From positions 1 through 11,196 of the forward strand of contig DAOWEF010000067.1 of NCBI GenBank assembly GCA_030638665.1: 11,196 bases of DNA, read 5' to 3'. Source of the DNA: Dehalococcoidia bacterium. Lineage in GTDB: Bacteria > Chloroflexota > Dehalococcoidia > E44-bin15. The notes beneath the pieces are model-generated. The model had not been told where the DNA came from and made no database searches. It saw only the letters and a program-made list of their open reading frames with translations. Made by a program: the position numbers and the translations under genes. Below, piece after piece: positions 7,284-11,196 of this stretch (positions are counted from its first letter, which is position 1; every line of letters starts with the position of its first letter).

Positions 7284-7574
7284 TTGAGTAGCCACGACCG
7301 CCCATCAAAGGAACTTTTCAGCGCGCCAGCAGCGGAAATTCACCTTCGCCGCCTCACCGTGGATGAGGCCCTGTTCAGGCTCGACCGCTTTCTTAACACG
7401 GCCTTCATCGCCGGTCTGCCCTGGGTAAGGGTGATCCATGGCAAAGGAACGGGAACCCTGCGCCAGGCGGTGCGCGAGGAGCTAGAGAACAGCCCCTTGG
7501 TCAAATCCTTCAGGCTTGCCGCGCTTGAGGAGGGGGGCGGTGGCGCCACCATAGTGGAGCTGGCAAATCAATGA
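7284..7574 (+). CDS. Small stand-alone Smr-domain protein
   Basis: A 96-residue protein that is almost entirely one Smr (MutS-related) domain, as found at the C-terminus of MutS2; such domains bind or nick nucleic acid. Evidence: LTVDEALFRLDRFLNTAF (24-41), the hallmark IIHGKGTG-like segment VIHGKGTG (50-57), RQAVREEL (60-67) and a C-terminal GGGGATIVEL strand (84-93). The usual LDLHG/LDLRG motif reads IHLRR (19-23), losing the Asp and Gly, so nuclease activity may be impaired. I chose TTG 7284 (AGAGG just upstream) because the in-frame ATG at 7260 lies inside the -10 box TATAAT and has no ribosome binding site; a start there would add 8 residues. It overlaps the next gene by ATGA and is surely co-translated with it. 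Confidence 0.85.
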   Translation: MSSHDRPSKELFSAPAAEIHLRRLTVDEALFRLDRFLNTAFIAGLPWVRVIHGKGTGTLRQAVREELENSPLVKSFRLAALEEGGGGATIVELANQ

Positions 7575-8062
7575 CAAAGATCGTGGTGATCTCCGATACC
7601 CACGCTAGGAGCCTCGACGTACTGCCCCCAGAATTGTTAGCCGAACTGGCCGAGGCTGCCCTGGTGGTTCACTGCGGCGACTATACCAGCATCGCTCTAC
7701 TGGAGGAGCTGCGCCACTTGGCAAAGCGCTTTATCGGCGTCTACGGCAATATGGACCCCAGGGAGATTCGCCGGCAATTGCCGGATAAGACGGTACTTGA
7801 AGTCGCCGGGAAGCGAGTCGGGGTCATCCACCCGCCTTGGGGTGGCCCGCCCTGGGAAATCGAGGAGGGTATCGCCAGGGAGTTTGCCGGGGTGGACATC
7901 ATCCTCTTCGGCCACACTCACGATGTATGCCAAAAGACGATAGGGGGCGTCGTTTTCCTCAATCCGGGCCAGGCTTACACGTCCTTCAGAAACCCCGCCT
8001 CGGCAGGAATCGTAACCATCGGGCAGAAGGGGATGGAGGTGGAGATAAAGACCTTCGAATAG
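7571..8062 (+). CDS. YfcE/MJ0936-family metallophosphoesterase
   Basis: Calcineurin-like phosphoesterase of the small YfcE/MJ0936 group, which hydrolyses phosphodiesters with a two-metal centre. Metal ligands visible in 163 residues: D9 and H11 (ISDTH), D37 (HCGDY), N60 with the following D62 (GNMD), H87, and H115/H117 (FGHTH). The segment usually written HGH reads IHPPWGG (86-92), so the first His is kept but the glycine and second His are replaced. NPGQAYTSFRNP (131-142) near the end is the family's closing motif. The start ATG overlaps the stop of the Smr gene by 4 nt; its ribosome binding site is weak, in keeping with coupling. Physiological substrate unknown. A degraded copy of codons around 133-144 recurs at the right edge of the window. 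Confidence 0.92.
   Translation: MTKIVVISDTHARSLDVLPPELLAELAEAALVVHCGDYTSIALLEELRHLAKRFIGVYGNMDPREIRRQLPDKTVLEVAGKRVGVIHPPWGGPPWEIEEGIAREFAGVDIILFGHTHDVCQKTIGGVVFLNPGQAYTSFRNPASAGIVTIGQKGMEVEIKTFE
7966..8002 (+). repeat. Direct repeat, copy A (inside the phosphoesterase gene)
   Basis: This 37-nt piece of the phosphoesterase gene recurs in the same orientation at 11160-11196 with 31 of 37 bases identical by hand alignment; the last 14 nt before the final substitution (CTTCAGAAACCCCG) are identical. This copy lies in an intact gene and is presumably the source. Confidence 0.6.
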
Positions 8063-8526
8063 ATTGAGCTACTGGCAGGCAACAACCTGGCTAATTGTAC
8101 AACGGCCACAGCGGAGAGTTTATGCCCTGAATTTTCTGAATTATGAGGGGCTCCACCAACAACTTGCCAACAACCAAGCCTTTTTTTATCTTTCGCTAGA
8201 AGTCAGGCATCGGAGTGTTAGATCATTCGCCAATCTAAGGATTGAGCCTTTGGTCTCGATGTTGATCGAATCAGCAGGAGACTGTATGAGTGAAAGCCTG
8301 CTCCAGCTTGCCGAATAGTTCGGCGTTTGCTAAGAGATTGTGAGGCACACACCTCCCATCGCATATTCACCACGTTGCCGTTACCCAGGATGCATTGCTT
8401 GGGCAAGGGAAAAGCGGTATCATCTGGTCAGCAACCGTGTTGCGACTCTCCAGCGTAACCAGCGCATCGGTCACAACTAAGCTACCAGCACGGGTACGGG
8501 CAAAGTGGAGCAAGGAGGAAACGGGC
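8063..8526. other. 464-nt gap without a convincing gene
   Basis: Lies between the phosphoesterase and the acyl-CoA dehydrogenase. Open frames exist on both strands (for example 8064-8318 plus), but none has a recognisable domain, and those with reasonable length mostly lack a ribosome binding site. A short CCAACAAC direct repeat occurs near 8155-8175, followed by a T7 run that has no real stem before it, so I do not call a terminator. Base composition is more AT-rich and less codon-like than the flanking genes. It may be decayed sequence plus the dehydrogenase promoter and leader. Confidence 0.5.
8395..8423 (+). promoter_or_regulatory. Weak candidate promoter for the acyl-CoA dehydrogenase
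   Basis: TTGCTT at 8395-8400, a 17-bp spacer and TATCAT at 8418-8423 (5 of 6). The -35 matches at only three positions. Transcription would start near 8430, leaving a leader of about 97 nt before the ATG at 8527. Offered as the best candidate in the gap, not as a firm call. Confidence 0.3.
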
Positions 8527-9762
8527 ATGATCGAAGCAATGTTGAATGAGAGCCAGAAGAGGCTGCGCAGCGAGATGAGGGAGCTCGCCAAGGCTGTACC
8601 CCGGCAGCTGATACTGGATATGGACGCCGACAAGGTGAGGTACCCCCGGCAATTCCTGGAGGAAGCCGCCGAGAGAAAGCTACTCGGCCTCAGGTTCTCC
8701 CCGGAGTACGGCGGCAGGGGGCTGAGCTGGGGGGACGAGATAATTGCCCTTGAGGAGGGCGGGACACTGCCCTTATCCCTCGGTTGCCTCTACGCACTGG
8801 TGAGCATCTGCGGCGAGGCGTTCCAGGCGTTTGGGACCGAGGGGCAGAAGCGTAAATACCTCCAGCCCACCCTTCAGGCCAAGCTGTGCTGCGCCGAGGC
8901 GCTCACCGAGCCCCGCGGTGGATCTGACTTTTTCGGCGCCACCACCGTCGCCCGCAAGGATGGCAGCTACTACTACCTTACAGGGCAGAAGCGCTTCGTC
9001 GTAGGCGCTGAAGGAGCGGACTACTTCCTGGTTTATGCCAAGACCAGCCCAGAGGCCCCCAGTATAGAGTCGCTGAGCCTGTTTGTGGTGGAGAAGGACA
9101 TGGGGGTGGAGGTCAAGCATATCTACGGGCTCATGGGAACGAGGGGGGGTGGGGCAGGGAGGATACTGTTTCGCGATGTCAAGGTCCCCGAGGAGAATAT
9201 GATCGGAAGGGAAGGCCAGGGCGGGGAGATCTTCTACCGGATGATGATTCCGGAGAGGATGACCAGTGCCGCTGGCATCCTGGGGATGGGGCGTAGCGCC
9301 CTGGAGATCGCCGCCCGCTACAGCGACAAGCGGAAAGCCTTCGGCAGCAGGATCAGGGACTTTCAGGCGGTGAGCTTTAAGGTAGCCGATAGCGTGACCA
9401 AGCTCGATGCTGCAAGCTCCCTGGTGCATGCCACGGCGTTAACCATCGACCAGGGGCTCAACCACAGGCTTGCGCGGCGGATGGTTTCCGAGGCCAAGAA
9501 GTTCTGCACTGAGGTCGCCTGGGAGGTAGTGAACGACGCCATGCAGATCATGGGTGGCATCGGCTACACCAGTGTGTATCCCATCGAGCGCATGCTGCGC
9601 GACACCAGGCTGGCAATGATCTGGACCGGCACCAACGAGGTGATGAACCTCATCATCCAGCACGAGTACTACCGTGACCTCCTGTCCCGGGGTGACGAGA
9701 GCCGGGATGTGGAGGCCGACGCCCTGGACGCAGGGGAGGTGGAGGAAAAGGTCTACGAGTAA
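8527..9762 (+). CDS. Acyl-CoA dehydrogenase
   Basis: FAD-dependent enzyme that introduces an alpha-beta double bond in an acyl-CoA, passing electrons to an electron-transfer flavoprotein. The 411 residues show the three-domain fold: N-terminal helices with [15 protein letters not shown] (58-72), the flavin/substrate segment [12 protein letters not shown] (123-134) and [22 protein letters not shown] (starting at 152), [18 protein letters not shown] (215-232), and the C-terminal helices with [13 protein letters not shown] (268-280) and [22 protein letters not shown] (starting at 340). The YEGT glutamate of medium-chain enzymes is T367 here (IWTGTNE), while E243 in IPERM sits where isovaleryl- and long-chain enzymes carry their catalytic base. 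ATG 8527 has AAGGAGG 8 nt upstream; an in-frame ATG at 8395 would overlap the candidate promoter. Monocistronic as far as seen; substrate unknown. Confidence 0.94.
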   Translation: MIEAMLNESQKRLRSEMRELAKAVPRQLILDMDADKVRYPRQFLEEAAERKLLGLRFSPEYGGRGLSWGDEIIALEEGGTLPLSLGCLYALVSICGEAFQAFGTEGQKRKYLQPTLQAKLCCAEALTEPRGGSDFFGATTVARKDGSYYYLTGQKRFVVGAEGADYFLVYAKTSPEAPSIESLSLFVVEKDMGVEVKHIYGLMGTRGGGAGRILFRDVKVPEENMIGREGQGGEIFYRMMIPERMTSAAGILGMGRSALEIAARYSDKRKAFGSRIRDFQAVSFKVADSVTKLDAASSLVHATALTIDQGLNHRLARRMVSEAKKFCTEVAWEVVNDAMQIMGGIGYTSVYPIERMLRDTRLAMIWTGTNEVMNLIIQHEYYRDLLSRGDESRDVEADALDAGEVEEKVYE

Positions 9763-10221
9763 CTATGGGCTTTAGCCGATCTGTTAGGGCTCCTGCGTGA
9801 TCGGGTTCAACGAGGTGAGGGCAAGCTGCGGGAGTTATCTTGGAAGTTCTAACTGAGTTAGGTACTGATTACCATTGGGCTGGTTAGTGGGTTTTGTATT
9901 GCCTCCCTGAGTGATTCAATATATAGATCCCCAGGCATGATTTTCAAGGCAGTGTTCACCTTGCCCAGGCTGGGCTTGGTCGGCGCCGTACAAACCGATG
10001 TTCGTTTCCTCTGGTGAGCCAGCACCTATTCAAATAAAATGGCTGATTGTTGGATCATGTGGAGTTGGAATCCTCAACGGTGAGCCATTCAGGATAAGAG
10101 CAAGAACCTTGTTATCGATTTGCCTACTTAATGCGGGCTATGCGAAAGCCACCTTCCTAAGGGCGGGACCATGTCCACCATTCCCTGGGAGTACGGCTTG
10201 GTTAAATTCGGTTGAATAAGC
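9763..10221. other. 459-nt gap between convergent genes, no convincing gene
   Basis: Separates the ends of the acyl-CoA dehydrogenase and the lipoprotein. A 73-residue plus-strand frame (9998-10219) and a 55-residue minus-strand frame (9858-10025, GTG start, containing KPSLGKVNTALKIMPGDLY) are open, but neither has a recognisable domain or a good ribosome binding site. A 9-bp direct repeat GGTGAGCCA occurs at 10013-10021 and 10079-10087. No hairpin with a T-tract was seen, although convergent genes would be expected to have terminators here. Likely decayed or non-coding DNA. Confidence 0.5.
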
Positions 10222-11061
10222 CTACCTAATGGTCACGTTGCCGTTGGAGGTTTCAATGTAGAGGTCCGCTTCCCCATCACCGATCGTACCCACGAGGTGT
10301 TCGTCGCTCGTAATGGTAGCCGTTATCGTCAGTTCGCTGGTAACCTCGCCATTGCTGGTGGAGGCGTCCAGGCTGACGCTGGGCGTCCCCAGCAGCTCTA
10401 CAGCCACATTCCCGTTACTGGTGACCAGCCGGTTGTTTCCCCCAGCGGTCATATTGCCGCTGAACGCGATGTTGCCGTTGCTCGTCTGGGCGTCGACCTC
10501 GCCGGTCAATCCCTGCAAATCCAGCCGACCGTTGCTGGTCCTCAATAGAGCGGTCCCTTCCATAGTGTCAACCTCAATACGGCCGTTGCTGGTCGTTACA
10601 TCGAAATCGCCCTTCACGTTATCCAGAGCGATTTTGCCGTTGGATGTCCTGAGTGTACCAGTTCCTTCTATATCATTCAGTTCAATGAGCCCGTTGCTGG
10701 TCTCAAGCTCCACGTCGGTATTGGCTGGTGCGGTTATGGTGATATCAACCTCGACATCGCTAACGAACCACCCGCCACTTATATCCGCATCAACCGTTAT
10801 CGTGTTGCCGTCCTGGCTCACGTCATAGTCAATCCTGTTAACGCCTCTCAGTATGGCAACGACGCGCACTTCGTCGTCGGAGCCAGCATTGACTTCGATC
10901 TTGCCGTTCTCGCTGTTTACCACCAGTGTGACCGGCCCGGTGACAGTAAAGCTATCGTCTCGGGTCTCGGTGGCCCCAGCGGTACAACCGGTGGCCGCCA
11001 GCAGAGCGATGGCCATAACCACGGCCACAATAAATGGCAATGTTAATCTAATTGCCCGCAT
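10222..11061 (-). CDS. Putative surface lipoprotein with TSNG beta-helix repeats (DUF4097-like)
   Basis: A 279-residue exported protein. The N-terminus MRAIRL, a hydrophobic segment (8-24) and AATGC (22-26) form a lipoprotein-type signal with C26 as the likely lipidated residue; the lipobox is acceptable but not perfect. The rest is polar beta-strand sequence with the motif TSNG at 121, 139, 157, 175, 193, 214, 235 and 271, plus SENG at 50; the first five TSNG copies are spaced exactly 18 residues. This matches the DUF4097 'putative adhesin' type of right-handed beta-helix. Function unknown; relatives often sit beside membrane sensors or PspC-like genes, none of which is seen here. ATG 11061 is chosen because AAGGAGG lies 5 nt upstream; an in-frame ATG at 11106 falls upstream of the predicted transcript start, next to the -10 box. 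Confidence 0.85.
   Translation of the reverse strand: MRAIRLTLPFIVAVVMAIALLAATGCTAGATETRDDSFTVTGPVTLVVNSENGKIEVNAGSDDEVRVVAILRGVNRIDYDVSQDGNTITVDADISGGWFVSDVEVDITITAPANTDVELETSNGLIELNDIEGTGTLRTSNGKIALDNVKGDFDVTTSNGRIEVDTMEGTALLRTSNGRLDLQGLTGEVDAQTSNGNIAFSGNMTAGGNNRLVTSNGNVAVELLGTPSVSLDASTSNGEVTSELTITATITSDEHLVGTIGDGEADLYIETSNGNVTIR
10240..10701 (-). repeat. TSNG protein repeat region of the lipoprotein
   Basis: Eight copies of a T-S-N-G turn within residues 121-274. Spacings are 18, 18, 18, 18, 21, 21 and 36 residues, so the first five are in strict 54-nt register. The DNA of the motif (ACCAGCAACGGC-like) is itself similar between copies, but the bases between motifs have diverged, pointing to old duplication held by structure. 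Confidence 0.8.
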
Positions 11062-11081
11062 GATATCCTCCTTTTGTGCCA

Positions 11082-11099
11082 ATAAGTAAAGCCACTTAT
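11082..11099. promoter_or_regulatory. Inverted repeat over the lipoprotein -10 box and start point
   Basis: ATAAGT (11082-11087), a 6-nt spacer and ACTTAT (11094-11099) form a perfect inverted repeat that covers the -10 box and the predicted transcript start at about 11089. Its position is what one expects of a repressor operator; it could be coincidental because part of it is the -10 box. Confidence 0.35.
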
Positions 11100-11123
11100 A
11101 CACCATCGAATAGCGCCTGTCAA
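11095..11123 (-). promoter_or_regulatory. Sigma-70 promoter for the TSNG lipoprotein
   Basis: Minus strand: perfect TTGACA (11123-11118), optimal 17-bp spacer, TATAAG (11100-11095, 5 of 6). The predicted start is near 11089, giving a 28-nt leader that contains the AAGGAGG site (11073-11067). This is the best promoter in the window and suggests strong expression unless repressed. Confidence 0.75.
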
Positions 11124-11159
11124 TCCCACTATCTCTCCGTCTCCAGTCAGAGACTTCCA

Positions 11160-11196
11160 GGGTTGGGCTTACCCGTTCTTCAGAAACCCCGTCTCG
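11160..11196 (+). pseudogene. Degraded fragment of the phosphoesterase gene (copy B), cut by window edge
   Basis: The last 37 nt match 7966-8002 with six substitutions and no gaps. In the frame of the phosphoesterase it reads GWAYPFFRNPVS against GQAYTSFRNPAS. The 40 nt before it do not match the gene, so the copy begins abruptly in mid-gene just upstream of the lipoprotein promoter. It may continue beyond the window, and could be part of a larger duplication or a second, diverged phosphoesterase. Confidence 0.5.

Noticed and set aside
7077-7295. A 72-codon minus-strand open frame ending 1 nt before rph
   Set aside because: Its start and its only other ATG (7205) lie upstream of the predicted transcript start near 7201, it overlaps the divergent promoters and the Smr gene, has no ribosome binding site and no recognisable domain. 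A small leader protein is not fully excluded.
8155-8188. T7 run after the phosphoesterase as an intrinsic terminator
   Set aside because: The sequence before the T-run is rich in C and A and can form only a 4-bp stem with a loop of over 20 nt.
8064-8318. An 84-codon plus-strand open frame after the phosphoesterase
   Set aside because: No recognisable domain, no ribosome binding site, atypical composition; overlapping frames on the other strand are equally open.
8395-8526. An upstream start (ATG 8395) adding 44 residues to the acyl-CoA dehydrogenase
   Set aside because: The added stretch has no similarity to the family's N-terminus and no ribosome binding site, whereas ATG 8527 has AAGGAGG at 8 nt.
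10313-10828. A 171-codon plus-strand frame opposite the lipoprotein
   Set aside because: Antisense shadow of the repeat region; its own repeats (PLLV-like) are the reverse reading of the TSNG codons.

Overview
The window is bacterial chromosome, fairly GC-rich, with compact genes, frequent TTG/GTG starts and strong purine-rich ribosome binding sites. Two CaiB/BaiF-type CoA-transferases, an acyl-CoA dehydrogenase, an AroF/AroH pair and a CPBP membrane protease fit an uncultured anaerobic or fatty/aromatic-acid-degrading bacterium. Chloroflexota of the Dehalococcoidia type is my best guess, but this is inferred from gene content only; no rRNA or tRNA gene is present to settle it.

Layout. Positions 1-7076 hold a long run of eight genes, all on the minus strand and therefore read right to left: rph (RNase PH), two family III CoA-transferases, a CPBP intramembrane protease, aroH (chorismate mutase), aroF (DAHP synthase), ribF (riboflavin kinase/FAD synthetase) and the start of tyrS (cut by the window edge). 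Several junctions are 3-12 nt, so at least CoA-transferase 2 to aroF look co-transcribed and translationally coupled. A short divergent promoter region (about 7200-7270) separates this run from a plus-strand pair, a small Smr-domain protein and a YfcE-like phosphoesterase, which overlap by ATGA. After a 464-nt gap comes a plus-strand acyl-CoA dehydrogenase, then a 459-nt gap, then a minus-strand lipoprotein with TSNG repeats that has a near-consensus sigma-70 promoter.

Functional sense. The run combines housekeeping (RNA 3'-end maturation, entry to aromatic amino acid synthesis, FMN/FAD supply, tRNA-Tyr charging) with CoA-thioester chemistry. The CoA-transferases could activate organic acids for flavin-dependent acyl-CoA dehydrogenases such as the one at 8527-9762, but nothing here identifies a substrate.

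Most unusual points: a degraded C-terminal tail of a third CoA-transferase lies between the two intact ones; CoA-transferase 1 has Glu where the catalytic Asp of family III is expected; CoA-transferase 2 carries a 30-nt tandem repeat inserted in frame; a 37-nt degraded copy of the phosphoesterase gene recurs at the right edge of the window; and the lipoprotein has five TSNG motifs spaced exactly 18 residues apart. I found no convincing evidence of a wholly new multi-gene system, CRISPR array or mobile element.
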